This document shows, piece by piece, positions 1 through 7,834 of a stretch of 13,618 nucleotides of DNA; positions within the stretch are counted from its first letter, which is position 1, and each line of letters opens with the position of its first letter. Position numbers and translations under genes: made by a program. The notes under the pieces were generated by a model. The model was given only the letters and a program-made list of their open reading frames with translations. It had not been told where the DNA came from and did not search any database. Source of the DNA: Deltaproteobacteria bacterium (GTDB lineage: Bacteria > Desulfobacterota > Desulfobacteria > Desulfobacterales > Desulfosalsimonadaceae); the NCBI GenBank assembly GCA_024280875.1, contig JAJRPH010000055.1, forward strand, positions 1 to 13,618. The letters run 5' to 3'.

Positions 1-91
1 AGTACAAAAGTACGTCTATGCGCTCGGCGCCTCACATCTGCGGCACCCTGTGAATGCTTACACTTCATTGGTTGGAAGTGTATAAACAGTT

Positions 92-120
92 GTACCCCCG
101 TGAACGGGTACGATTTTTTT
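92..120 (+). terminator. Intrinsic terminator of a gene upstream of the window
   Basis: GTACCC (92-97) pairs with GGGTAC (106-111) across an 8-base loop, and a run of seven T follows at 114-120. The T-run lies on the plus strand, so it should end a transcript entering from the left edge. No plus-strand gene in the window uses it. Confidence 0.6.
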
Positions 121-240
121 ACAATCCCATTTAAAATATGATAGATTTTATACACGATTGACTTTAATTAAGAAACGGCCATGACCAAGGACTGAGAAAA
201 ACTCAGAAAACATCCGTGTATTCTTTTTCCACCAAAGGAT

Positions 241-385
241 GATGGCTTCGTAAAAAGTCCAAATTTTTTGTTGCGCTTCATCCTTTGTTTCTTCATGGTA
301 CGATAAGTACAAATTATCACTCAGGATTTGCGCGCCTCAAATTTGGAGCTTTTTTCTTTGCCATCGGAATCTGACTTTTTACGAG
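241..385 (+). repeat. MITE-like palindromic intergenic repeat, copy 1
   Basis: The element is bounded by near-perfect inverted ends, CTTCGTAAAAAGTC (246-259) and GACTTTTTACGAG (373-385). Inside, GCGCTTCATCCT and AGGATTTGCGC can also pair, so the whole unit could fold into one long imperfect hairpin. A second copy in opposite orientation lies at 3484-3623. By hand the two align without gaps over about 110 bases at roughly 80% identity. It encodes no protein, as expected for a non-autonomous mobile or REP-like element. The exact ends and the family are not established here. Confidence 0.75.
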
Positions 386-501
386 TGTATCAAGGATGGA
401 ATCAACACATTGATTTCAGAGAAAAAAATGGGACTATATCAGAAAAAAACCTGATACTGTAATGGGGGTCACATCATATATTCAGGGGAGGGTCTGCCGA
501 C

Positions 502-524
502 AAAAATGGTTGCTATTCCAACCA
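502..524 (-). terminator. Weak intrinsic terminator of the PHP gene
   Basis: Read on the minus strand, TGGTTG and CAACCA form a 6-bp stem with a 6-base loop, followed by five T (A502-506 on the plus strand). It begins eight bases past the stop codon of the PHP-domain gene. The stem is short, so termination may be partial. Confidence 0.5.
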
Positions 525-532
525 GTCCAAAA

Positions 533-1429
533 TCAGCCGATTCGCCGCAACCGTTTATTCAATCGGCGCTGCATGGAGTCTTTAACCTGTTTGGACTTGG
601 AATTGATGACCGAGTAACTGTACCGGACATTTTTCCCCATAACATGCGGAGAATTTTTGATACTGGTTCGAAGCTTGTAACTGTTACTGGTGACTTTCTG
701 TAACAAATGCGTTTCCTTACCGACCACACGTGCCTGACATTCCTTAATTGCATCCAAAAAAGACTCCCGGTCAGGCGGACAATCCGCAAAAGTCACGGCT
801 TTGCCCATTTGAAAAAGGTTGTGTCCGTCACTTCCGCCAGTCATCGCTTTGCCCAGGTTAAACCCCAGTACCGCACATTGCAGATTCCATTTTTTCATAT
901 TCCCGGCATTTATTACCTCAACGCCGTCAACCATATCCATCAGGTGTGTCTGCTGTTCTTTTGTAAAAAACGGATTGCAGATACCGGTATATACCCCGCA
1001 ATAAGGATGCGGAAAGATGATCAGGTTTTTGTACTTTCGAGCCCGTTTTATAATCTCATCCATTTTTAAAAAAATTGAAGACATCACATCTCTGGCCAAA
1101 AAGGGTTTGATATCTGTTTCATAAAACCTGACCAGCTCCTCTATAGAATAAAAATAAACAAGAATATGGGCTCCTTCTTTGGATGTTATCTCAATACCGG
1201 GAATGGTAAAAATATTCTTGAAATTTTCCAGCCGAACAGCCCCCCTGATGGCATTATGATCCGTTAGGGCAAGGCCAATGCCAAGCTTTCCAGCCCGTTT
1301 GGCGATACTTCGTACATAATTGAGCCCGTCGGAATAACGTGAGTGAAAATGCATGTCAACGACGGTATAATTTTGTGTCAGTTCGGAAAGTAAAGGCCTT
1401 TCAAACTCAACCCGGGTTGGTGTTGTCAT
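533..1429 (-). CDS. PHP-domain metal-dependent phosphoesterase
   Basis: This 298-residue protein has the metal-binding motifs of the PHP superfamily in the usual order: HFH (27-29) followed by SRYSDG, TDHN (56-59), PGIE (77-80) with H88, FPHP (139-142) and GGSDGH (198-203). Single-domain PHP proteins of this kind are predicted cytoplasmic hydrolases of phosphoesters; some relatives act on nucleotides or nucleoside 3',5'-bisphosphates. The substrate cannot be read from this sequence. The last 55 or so residues form a basic tail (ending NKRLRRIG) outside the catalytic fold, which could bind nucleic acid or membrane. The ATG at 1429 is preceded by GAGG at suitable spacing. No neighbour on the same strand is close enough to suggest an operon; the next unit upstream ends at the terminator near 1600. 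The PHP assignment is firm, the specific function unknown. Confidence 0.9.
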   Translation of the reverse strand: MTTPTRVEFERPLLSELTQNYTVVDMHFHSRYSDGLNYVRSIAKRAGKLGIGLALTDHNAIRGAVRLENFKNIFTIPGIEITSKEGAHILVYFYSIEELVRFYETDIKPFLARDVMSSIFLKMDEIIKRARKYKNLIIFPHPYCGVYTGICNPFFTKEQQTHLMDMVDGVEVINAGNMKKWNLQCAVLGFNLGKAMTGGSDGHNLFQMGKAVTFADCPPDRESFLDAIKECQARVVGKETHLLQKVTSNSYKLRTSIKNSPHVMGKNVRYSYSVINSKSKQVKDSMQRRLNKRLRRIG

Positions 1430-1590
1430 TGAATCCTCATATCAATTCAATTCATAAAGGATCTCTGAACTAAATATTTTTTTATTTTTACCGATTTTTT
1501 CTTAAAAAAAAGTATTTCATCTTAAAAATAAGGTATTTCCAATTTATATAAAATCAAGAGCAGGAACACAATATGTTATTGGTGGTAAAA

Positions 1591-1627
1591 ACAGAAAACC
1601 CCGGCTCAAAAAAACGAACCGGGGCTG
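1591..1627 (-). terminator. Intrinsic terminator of the etfBA operon
   Basis: CCCCGG..TC (1599-1607) pairs with GA..CCGGGG (1616-1624) with one internal mismatch. On the minus strand the stem is followed by a T-rich stretch (TTTTCTGTTTTTA). It lies about 40 bases past the etfA stop and closes the electron-transfer operon before the PHP gene. Confidence 0.8.
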
Positions 1628-1661
1628 TCTATTATTTATATTGCCAGACTATTTAAAGAGA

Positions 1662-2627
1662 TTACAATCCTTCTATTGCTTCCGTCAATTCAGGAATGAA
1701 TTCAAGGATGTCTGCTTCAATGCCAACATCAGCCACCTGGAAAATCGGTGCCTTGGCATTTTTATTGACCGCAACGATAAACGGATTTCCCTTGATACCG
1801 CCCAAATGCTGGAAGGACCCGCTGATTCCCATTGCCATATAGACCTTGGGCTTAACGGTCTGACCGGAAGTTCCAACCTGACGGGATTTTTCGAGCCATT
1901 TAGCGTCAACGATCGGTCTTGAGCAGGAAACATCCGCGCCCATGGCTTTGGCCAGATCAAAAACAATTTCAACATTGTCTTCATCTTCAATACCACGGCC
2001 AACAGATACCAGGATCTCAGACTTGGTAATGTCAACATCACCAGCTTCGGCTTCAACCACTTCAATAAATGTCCGTTTTACGCTTAAATCACCCGCATCA
2101 CCGGATTTATCCACGACTTCACCACCGGCTTTGCTTTCATCCGGCTGGTAAACGCCAGGACGAATGTTTAAAACGGTGCCACCGGAAATATCACAGGTCA
2201 CATGGGCACTGGCCATACCGGAAAATTCCTGGCGAACGATTTTTAGTGTTCCACCATCCGTACCTTCAATTTCAACGATGTCCGCGACAAAAGTAGAATC
2301 CATTTTTATGGAAAGTCCGGGTCCAAGATCCATTCCGAATGTATCGTGGGGCAACAGTACAATGCTGTCTCCCGGAAGCGTATTTACCAATGCTTTGCGA
2401 ACAACTTCAGCGTTCGGGTAAGCCAGCGCGGCATTGTCAATTTTCCATACAGCATTATAAATAGCTGCCATTTCATTACAGACTTTATCCAGATCCGCGC
2501 CGCTTCCGGTAATAACAGCAGTTACCGGGGCATCCGGAGCGATTTTCTTTGCTGCAACAATCAGTTCCAAGGCGGAATCTTCGGCAACTCCATCAGCATG
2601 TTTGATATATGCAAAAACTTCGGCCAT
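1662..2627 (-). CDS. etfA: Electron transfer flavoprotein, alpha subunit
   Basis: EtfA, 321 residues, the usual family size. With EtfB it forms a soluble FAD/AMP heterodimer that accepts electrons from acyl-CoA dehydrogenases and hands them to a membrane oxidoreductase. The N-terminal half is the ETF alpha/beta domain. The C-terminal FAD-binding domain shows the conserved series SVGRG (208-212), SRPIVD (236-241), GTSGQTVKP (252-260), GISGSFQH (267-274), AVN (286-288) and a final PIFQVADVGI stretch. The start ATG overlaps the etfB stop by one base (TAATG), and a GGGAGGG Shine-Dalgarno lies inside the end of etfB, so the two are probably translationally coupled. The membrane partner is encoded upstream in the same unit. 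The family call is near certain; a non-bifurcating role is inferred from the neighbours. Confidence 0.97.
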   Translation of the reverse strand: MAEVFAYIKHADGVAEDSALELIVAAKKIAPDAPVTAVITGSGADLDKVCNEMAAIYNAVWKIDNAALAYPNAEVVRKALVNTLPGDSIVLLPHDTFGMDLGPGLSIKMDSTFVADIVEIEGTDGGTLKIVRQEFSGMASAHVTCDISGGTVLNIRPGVYQPDESKAGGEVVDKSGDAGDLSVKRTFIEVVEAEAGDVDITKSEILVSVGRGIEDEDNVEIVFDLAKAMGADVSCSRPIVDAKWLEKSRQVGTSGQTVKPKVYMAMGISGSFQHLGGIKGNPFIVAVNKNAKAPIFQVADVGIEADILEFIPELTEAIEGL

Positions 2628-3415
2628 TATTTTAACCCTCCCTTGGCTTTTAAGTATTCAATAAGTTTTTCAATGATTTCCTCGGTGCTGCCCTCAAGCA
2701 TTTCAGCGCCTTCGCCCATATCCGGCACAAAGTAATCCAGGCGTTTTACTTTCGCGGCATCCGCACCGACAGCACCGGCATCCATGCCGAGATCACCGGC
2801 CCCCAGTTCAGGAATATCAACTGATGCGACTTTTCGAATACCACGAATACCAACGTATCGGGGTTCATTGATACCGGTTTGAATAGACAGAACACAGGGA
2901 AGCTCAATTTCGTTCATTTCCTGGTTTCCACCTTCAATTTCACGACCGACTTTTAATTTTCCGTCGCCAGGCTCAATCAGGTTTACCAGAGATGCATAGG
3001 GGTAATCCATCAAGGCTGCCAGCATACCGCCGACCTGTGCTGCACCTTCATCCGCCTGAGCACCGGTCATGATCAGGTCATAATTGCCTTTTTCAACAGC
3101 AGCCTTTAAAATCGTTGCAATGCCCTTGCCATCGGAACCTTCAAACGCATCATCCGTCAGCAAAAGACCATTATTTGCACCCATGGCCATTTCACGTCTT
3201 AATACTTCTTCAGACTCATCATCACCGACCGTCACTACTGTGACGGAACCGCCGACCTTGTCCACGATCTGAATTGCTTCTTCAACCGCATAATTGTCCC
3301 ATTCATTTACCGAGTAAACCAGATCATCTCTTTCGATGTCATTGCCATCGCTGTTAATTTCGATCTCGTTTTCCGAGGTATCTGGAACACGCTTAACACA
3401 TACCAAAATCTCCAT
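2627..3415 (-). CDS. etfB: Electron transfer flavoprotein, beta subunit
   Basis: EtfB, 262 residues from the chosen start. It opens with MEILVCVKRVPDT, the typical EtfB N-terminus, and has NEWDNYAVEEA (38-48), the nucleotide-contact segment TGAQADEGAAQVG (117-129) and the family signature region around GREIEGGNQEMNEIELP (157-173). It binds AMP structurally and shapes the FAD site of EtfA. A longer reading frame starts at TTG 3427, but that codon overlaps the GGAGG ribosome binding site (3421-3425), which is spaced five bases from the ATG at 3415; I therefore use 3415. It overlaps etfA by one base. About 210 bases separate it from the upstream membrane oxidoreductase gene, most of them filled by a palindromic repeat. 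No strong separate promoter is visible, so it is probably read from the upstream promoter. Confidence 0.95.
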   Translation of the reverse strand: MEILVCVKRVPDTSENEIEINSDGNDIERDDLVYSVNEWDNYAVEEAIQIVDKVGGSVTVVTVGDDESEEVLRREMAMGANNGLLLTDDAFEGSDGKGIATILKAAVEKGNYDLIMTGAQADEGAAQVGGMLAALMDYPYASLVNLIEPGDGKLKVGREIEGGNQEMNEIELPCVLSIQTGINEPRYVGIRGIRKVASVDIPELGAGDLGMDAGAVGADAAKVKRLDYFVPDMGEGAEMLEGSTEEIIEKLIEYLKAKGGLK

Positions 3416-3420
3416 ATCGT

Positions 3421-3425
3421 CCTCC
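3421..3425 (-). promoter_or_regulatory. Shine-Dalgarno that fixes the etfB start
   Basis: GGAGG on the minus strand, five bases before the ATG at 3415. It rules out the in-frame TTG at 3427, which overlaps the ribosome binding site itself. Confidence 0.85.
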
Positions 3426-3483
3426 AACCCTATCTGTTATTATTAAATTTACAGACGTTTATCGTCCATTAAATAAATACCAA

Positions 3484-3623
3484 AAAATTTGATTTCATCG
3501 GCAAAGTAGAAAAGTTCAAATTCAAGGCGCGTAAATCCTGAGTAATGATTCGTACTTAGTGTACTTTGAAGCAACGAAGGATGCAGCGCAACACTGAATT
3601 TGGGCTTTTTGCGAAGCCGTCAT
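3484..3623 (-). repeat. MITE-like palindromic repeat, copy 2, inside the operon
   Basis: Read on the minus strand this copy runs from ACGGCTTCGCAAAAAGCCC through the shared core (TTGCGCTGCATCCTTCGTTG, CTCAGGATTTACGCGCC) to CTTTGCCGATGAAATC. It matches copy 1 at 241-385, which lies in opposite orientation. Its far end is more diverged, so the terminal repeat is less clear there. It begins four bases past the stop codon of the membrane FeS oxidoreductase and fills most of the gap before etfB. As RNA it could form a long imperfect hairpin between the two cistrons. Confidence 0.75.
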
Positions 3624-3626
3624 GTT

Positions 3627-5696
3627 TTAATTATCAATGTGAGCGACAATAAGTTCGCCCAGATCAATCGCTTCCATCTTTCCTTCCAGACCGGCAACCT
3701 TAATGGCATCTTCCATGTTCACCAGACAGAAAGGACATGCGGTCACAATCACACTGGCGCCGGCTTCCTGAGCCATCTTCACCCGGACAACACCCATTCT
3801 CTCTTCTTCTTCCGGTTCATAAAAAAGCATGAGCCCGCCACCGCTACAACAGAATGACCGGTCACGATTCTTTAACATCTCCACCCGATTGATACCGTCA
3901 ATCGCATCAATAGCGTCTCTGGGATCTTCATACATGCCATTATGCCGTCCAAGATAACAGGGATCATGATAAGTGTAAACTTTCTCCTGTTCTTCCTCAG
4001 TCACGCCTTTAAGCTTGAGTCTGCCGGAAGCAACACCTTTAACAATCACCTGGCTGATATGTTCCACCGGCGGTATGTCCGTATATTCATTTTTCAAGGT
4101 ATTATAGGCATGAGGGTCAGCGGTCACAATCTTTTTAACGCCTGATTTCTTAATCGCATTGATGTTGTGGTCCTTTAAGCTCTGGTAAAGCATTTCTTCA
4201 CCAAACCGTTTGACTTCATTACCACTATCTTTTTCAGCCTTGCCTAAAATACCAAAATCAATGCCAGCAGAGCAGAGAATCTTTGATGTTGCCCTTGCCA
4301 CTTCCTGCATCCGTTCATCAAAAGAACTCACAGAGTCAACAAAATACAATGTTTCTGCGGATGTTTTCTTATCAAGGATTTTAACTTCACAGTCTTCCAG
4401 TTCCTTGGTCCAATCCGCCCGCTTTTTTTCCATCTTGCCATAGGGGTTTCCACGCTTTTCAAGAGAGGACAAGGGTTTTTGCAATGTCTGGGGTACGTTT
4501 CCTTCGTCAACCATTCCCCGTCTCAAATCTACTATCTTATTAATATATTCGATGCCAATGGGGCATTCCTGTTCACACGCACCGCAGGTAGTGCAGGACC
4601 ATATTTCATCTTCAGTATAAATATCACCAATAAGAGGTTCCTGGGCAATAAATTCACCTGACAGAGGAAAATGGGAAAAAGCATAATCCCTTGCTTTTAT
4701 AGATATAAACCGAGGCGAAAGAGGCCGTTTCACTGTATTGGCCGGACACTGGTCAGAACATCTGCCACAGTCGGCGCAGGTATAGAAATCAAGAACATCC
4801 TTCCATGTAAAATCCGAAAACTTTTTCACACCAAAGGATTCCAGGTCATCGAGTTCTTCATCAGACACGCCATAACGGACTGGGCGCACATTCCCACGTT
4901 CGAGGCGCATAAAGTAAACATTGAACAAAGAGGTAATCACATGAAAATGTTTCCCCATGGGCAGAAAGCATAGAAAAAAGAAAAAAGTCAGGTCATGCAC
5001 GTAATAGGAAATGATATGAAGGGTCTGGAGTGTTGCGGGTGAGGCATTTAAAAAAATATTCTTAAAAAGCCAGGCCAGTGTAAGCGGTGCCAGAAATGTC
5101 GCATGAAGACCTTTCTGAACTTCTGCTGCAACCAGACATGCTTCATAAAGGCTTTCGGAAATCATCAGAGTCCCGATGATCGCTAAAACAAAAATAGCTT
5201 CATTGGTATGATCATGACCATATGATTCCGGATAATGGTATCTGGCTGGACGGACAATCCCTCGTCGAATCGCAGCAATAACTACCGCAAAAAACACAGC
5301 GGTTGCCGCATAATCTTTGAAAAAATAATAAATATCACCAAGCGTGCCGCCCAGTCCCGGCATGATGAAATCACCGCTGATGCCCTTGATTACGAGTTCC
5401 GAGGATCGGACGGAGAGGATCAAAAAGCCGAAGAAAATAATCATATGCAGTACCCCCGCCAACATATAGCGCGGATGTCGGTACTGGCCCAGCCAGATCT
5501 TAAGTACATTAATAATTCGTTCCATAGGCCGGTCAAACCGGAAATCCGGATTGGCTTTCACTATCGGTTCCAGCCGTCTGGCTATAATATAGGTGAACAA
5601 CCCCACGCCAACAATCGGTATCAACACTGAAAATAAAACAGTTGGAATAAAACCAAAAAGCTTAAACGACGCCGGAGAAATCAATACAGGTTCCAT
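3627..5696 (-). CDS. Membrane FeS oxidoreductase, probable ETF:(methyl)menaquinone oxidoreductase
   Basis: A 689-residue fusion of a NarI-like membrane domain with a HdrD-like iron-sulfur part. Residues 1-262 contain about six hydrophobic helices (roughly 12-38, 78-97, 123-143, 165-190, 197-216, 222-246) with several histidines (H84, H198, H227, H234) that could ligate b-type heme. Two [4Fe-4S] motifs follow: C307/C310/C313/C317 and C368/C371/C374/C378. The C-terminal CCG domain is complete (C580, C616-C617, C654, C657). The first CCG domain looks degenerate, with DSG at 490-492 and ADPHA at 526-530 where cysteines would be expected. Proteins of this architecture next to etfBA pass electrons from reduced ETF into the quinone pool in fatty-acid-oxidising anaerobes (the EMO/DUF224 family). 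The ATG at 5696 has an AAGGA site six bases upstream. Next to etfBA and near an acyl-CoA dehydrogenase, this role is well supported by inference; the exact quinone is not. Confidence 0.88.
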   Translation of the reverse strand: MEPVLISPASFKLFGFIPTVLFSVLIPIVGVGLFTYIIARRLEPIVKANPDFRFDRPMERIINVLKIWLGQYRHPRYMLAGVLHMIIFFGFLILSVRSSELVIKGISGDFIMPGLGGTLGDIYYFFKDYAATAVFFAVVIAAIRRGIVRPARYHYPESYGHDHTNEAIFVLAIIGTLMISESLYEACLVAAEVQKGLHATFLAPLTLAWLFKNIFLNASPATLQTLHIISYYVHDLTFFFFLCFLPMGKHFHVITSLFNVYFMRLERGNVRPVRYGVSDEELDDLESFGVKKFSDFTWKDVLDFYTCADCGRCSDQCPANTVKRPLSPRFISIKARDYAFSHFPLSGEFIAQEPLIGDIYTEDEIWSCTTCGACEQECPIGIEYINKIVDLRRGMVDEGNVPQTLQKPLSSLEKRGNPYGKMEKKRADWTKELEDCEVKILDKKTSAETLYFVDSVSSFDERMQEVARATSKILCSAGIDFGILGKAEKDSGNEVKRFGEEMLYQSLKDHNINAIKKSGVKKIVTADPHAYNTLKNEYTDIPPVEHISQVIVKGVASGRLKLKGVTEEEQEKVYTYHDPCYLGRHNGMYEDPRDAIDAIDGINRVEMLKNRDRSFCCSGGGLMLFYEPEEEERMGVVRVKMAQEAGASVIVTACPFCLVNMEDAIKVAGLEGKMEAIDLGELIVAHIDN

Positions 5697-5797
5697 GATT
5701 TAATCCTTTTCTCCCTTTATCACAATTATAAAAATGATAAGAATCTTTCAAATTGTTGATTTTAAATAAACAGCACATTTATTTTTTAATATTAATA

Positions 5798-5815
5798 TGA
5801 ATGAACGTTCATCCG
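5798..5815. promoter_or_regulatory. FadR-like operator in front of the membrane oxidoreductase
   Basis: TGAATGAACGTTCATCCG, with a perfect 12-bp palindrome ATGAACGTTCAT at its core (5801-5812). It matches the two operator boxes at the tetR promoter in nearly all positions. It also resembles the box known for Bacillus FadR (TGAATGAMTANTCATTCA, from memory). It lies about 100 bases before the oxidoreductase start codon and just downstream of a -35 element. Confidence 0.75.
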
Positions 5816-5834
5816 TAGTTGAAAAATAAAATTC

Positions 5835-5840
5835 AGTCAA
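5835..5840 (-). promoter_or_regulatory. Probable -35 element of the oxidoreductase-etfBA promoter
   Basis: TTGACT on the minus strand, at the end of the 12-base stretch TTTTTTCTTGAC (5836-5847) that is repeated exactly at the tetR promoter. The operator starts 19 bases downstream, so a bound repressor would cover the -10 region. I cannot identify a good -10 hexamer, which limits confidence. Confidence 0.5.
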
Positions 5841-5901
5841 GAAAAAATTATTACCGGAGACTTTCGAAAAGTGAAGAATATTAGCCGTCTGCCGGAAACA
5901 A

Positions 5902-5930
5902 ATCAGGGGGCTTTAATGAAGCCCCCTGAT
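5902..5930 (-). terminator. Hairpin terminator after the acyl-CoA dehydrogenase gene
   Basis: A perfect 12-bp stem, ATCAGGGGGCTT (5902-5913) with AAGCCCCCTGAT (5919-5930), and a 5-base loop. It lies about 35 bases past the dehydrogenase stop. The T-run on the minus strand is short (TTTGTTTC), so it may also work as an mRNA 3'-end stabiliser. Confidence 0.7.
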
Positions 5931-5965
5931 CATATACTCACAAACACATCTAAAATGATCTAAAA

Positions 5966-7777
5966 TTAACCGATAAAAGAGGCTTCATCAATTTCAATGG
6001 CAGCGCCATCGGTTGCCAGGATTGCATTCATTTTTCCAAGTGTAGCCGGTAAAACCGTATTGCAGAAGAACTGGGCACTCTTGAGCTGACCGGCATAAAA
6101 CGGAATATCTTTTTTCTTTGCTTTTTCCAGTTTTTCCGCAGCAATTTTTGCTCTCCAAAGCAGCATCCATCCCATTACCACATCACCGGTGACTTCCATG
6201 AACGGGTAAGAGAAAGCAAAAGCGGTCAGGACTTTTTCTGACATGGCGGTTTTGCCCATATGCATGGCGACTTCACCCAGTTTGTTGAGGGCTTCTTCAA
6301 GTTTAACGGCATAATCTTTTATACTATCGATACCTTTGGCGGCGCCGGTGACGGCCATAATTTCACCCATGAGATCCATGACCAGTTTGCCTTTTTTCAT
6401 ACCGAGTTTTCTTCCCAAAAGGTCCATGGACTGGATACCGTTGGTTCCTTCATAAATCATGGTAATCCGGCAATCACGCATAAGCTGTTCCTGGGGATAT
6501 TCTTTAATATATCCATATCCGCCGTAAACCTGCATTCCACCGTTACATACTTCAAAGGCCTTGTCCGTGACATACCCCTTGGCAATGGGGATCAGCAACT
6601 CGACCAGGTCATGGTATTTTTCTTTTTCTTTTTCGTCATCCGTTACCTCGGCCATGTCCTCACACCAGGCAACATAGTACAAAAGGCTTCTCATACCTTC
6701 CACATAGGCTTTCATGGTCAAAAGCTGACGACGAACGTCGGGATGATTGATAATGGCAACACCCGGAGCATCCGGATTCATAAACTCCAGCAAATTTTTG
6801 CCCTGGATTCTTTCTTTGGCATAATTGACCGCATTCATATAGGATGCGGTGGCACATGAATAACCCTGCATACCAACCAGCAAGCGGGCTTCATTCATCA
6901 TCAGGAACATGGCGCGCATGCCTTTGTTCTCTTCACCCAGCAGGGTACCGATGCAGTTGCCTTTTTCGCCCATAGACATGGTACAGGTAGCATTGCCGTG
7001 GATGCCCATTTTTTCTTCAATACCTACACAGCTGATATCGTTGAATTCGCCCAGACTGCCATCTTTATTTACACGATATTTGGGAACGGCAAACAGTGAA
7101 ATTCCTTTGGTGCCTGCCGGCGCGCCTTCAATACGGGCCAAAACCGGATGAATAATATTTTCAACCAGATCATGATCACCGCTGGATATAAAAATCTTCT
7201 GGCCGGTAATACTATAGGTGCCGTCGCCATTGGGAACCGCCTTGGTGGTCAACGCGCCGACATCGGAACCGGCTTCCGGTTCAGTTAAAAGCATGGTGCC
7301 GCCCCATTCACCGGTGAACATCTTTTTGAGATAAGTGGCTTTTTGTTCATCGGTGCCAAATGCTTCAACCAGCTTACCGGCGCCGTGGGTCAGGCCTGAA
7401 TACATCATAAACGCATAATTGGCGCCATTAAAATATTCGGCAGCTGCCATGGTAACGGATCTCGGCATTCCCTGACCGCCATAATCCGGATCTTCCGTCA
7501 TGGCTGTCCATTCGCCTTCGCATAACAGTTCGTAAGGTTTTCTGAAAATTTCAGGAACAAGGACCTTTCCGTTTTCAAATTTGCATCCTATTTCATCCCC
7601 TTCTTTCCGTGTTGGAAGGATTTCCTTGACTGCCAGGTTACGGGCTTCCGAAACGATCAGGTCAACCGTTTTCTTGTTGAATTCTGCATATTTCTCACTT
7701 TTGCTGAATTGATCAACGTTTAATTGCTCATGGAGGACAAAATCGATATCCCGTCGATCTGCAATTTGCTGTGCCAT
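5966..7777 (-). CDS. Acyl-CoA dehydrogenase, long (FadE5/DmdC-like) type
   Basis: A 603-residue flavoenzyme of the long acyl-CoA dehydrogenase branch; ordinary family members have about 380-400 residues. It catalyses alpha,beta-dehydrogenation of an acyl-CoA and passes the electrons to ETF. Visible features: an N-terminal helical domain, the FAD/substrate motif LLTEPEAGSDVGAL (163-176), the ITGQKIFISSGDHD strand region (190-203), and the catalytic-base motif MIYEGTNGIQSMDLLGRK (440-457), where E443 is the expected base. The C-terminal 140 residues are the extra helical extension typical of this branch. Chain-length preference cannot be read off. The ATG at 7777 has AAGGAG about ten bases upstream. 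Only 57 bases separate it from the tetR gene upstream, with no operator or promoter in the gap, so the two probably form one transcript under FadR-like control. Confidence 0.94.
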   Translation of the reverse strand: MAQQIADRRDIDFVLHEQLNVDQFSKSEKYAEFNKKTVDLIVSEARNLAVKEILPTRKEGDEIGCKFENGKVLVPEIFRKPYELLCEGEWTAMTEDPDYGGQGMPRSVTMAAAEYFNGANYAFMMYSGLTHGAGKLVEAFGTDEQKATYLKKMFTGEWGGTMLLTEPEAGSDVGALTTKAVPNGDGTYSITGQKIFISSGDHDLVENIIHPVLARIEGAPAGTKGISLFAVPKYRVNKDGSLGEFNDISCVGIEEKMGIHGNATCTMSMGEKGNCIGTLLGEENKGMRAMFLMMNEARLLVGMQGYSCATASYMNAVNYAKERIQGKNLLEFMNPDAPGVAIINHPDVRRQLLTMKAYVEGMRSLLYYVAWCEDMAEVTDDEKEKEKYHDLVELLIPIAKGYVTDKAFEVCNGGMQVYGGYGYIKEYPQEQLMRDCRITMIYEGTNGIQSMDLLGRKLGMKKGKLVMDLMGEIMAVTGAAKGIDSIKDYAVKLEEALNKLGEVAMHMGKTAMSEKVLTAFAFSYPFMEVTGDVVMGWMLLWRAKIAAEKLEKAKKKDIPFYAGQLKSAQFFCNTVLPATLGKMNAILATDGAAIEIDEASFIG

Positions 7778-7834
7778 AATCTCGTTTCTCCTTTTTTAAT
7801 TTTTTTAATAACTGTAATTATTGTTAAATTCTTA

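Larger units (their letters stand above)
1..501. other. Gene-free region with hairpins and a palindromic repeat
   Basis: I see no convincing coding region here. The first 60 bases are more GC-rich than the rest and start with a small GTAC-AAAA-GTAC palindrome; I do not recognise them. A hairpin with an 8-bp stem (TACACTTC at 59-66 against GAAGTGTA at 75-82) is followed by a terminator-like hairpin at 92-120. A MITE-like repeat occupies about 241-385. A short hairpin (TATCAG 437-442, CTGATA 451-456) has an A-rich loop and no clear role. The region separates a gene outside the window from the minus-strand PHP gene. Confidence 0.6.

Noticed and set aside
506..1069. Plus-strand open frames of 65 and 120 residues
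   Set aside because: They lie opposite the PHP-domain gene, whose metal motifs are all intact, and they show no family features.
3415..3427. TTG start at 3427 for etfB, adding four residues
   Set aside because: The TTG overlaps the GGAGG ribosome binding site, and the shorter form from ATG 3415 begins with the standard EtfB N-terminus.
5749..5797. A second promoter just before the membrane oxidoreductase gene
   Set aside because: The stretch is AT-rich with several TATTAAT-like words, but no -35 hexamer stands at a proper distance.
6260..6859. A 199-residue open frame on the plus strand
   Set aside because: It is antisense to the acyl-CoA dehydrogenase gene, with biased, phenylalanine- and histidine-rich composition typical of a shadow frame.
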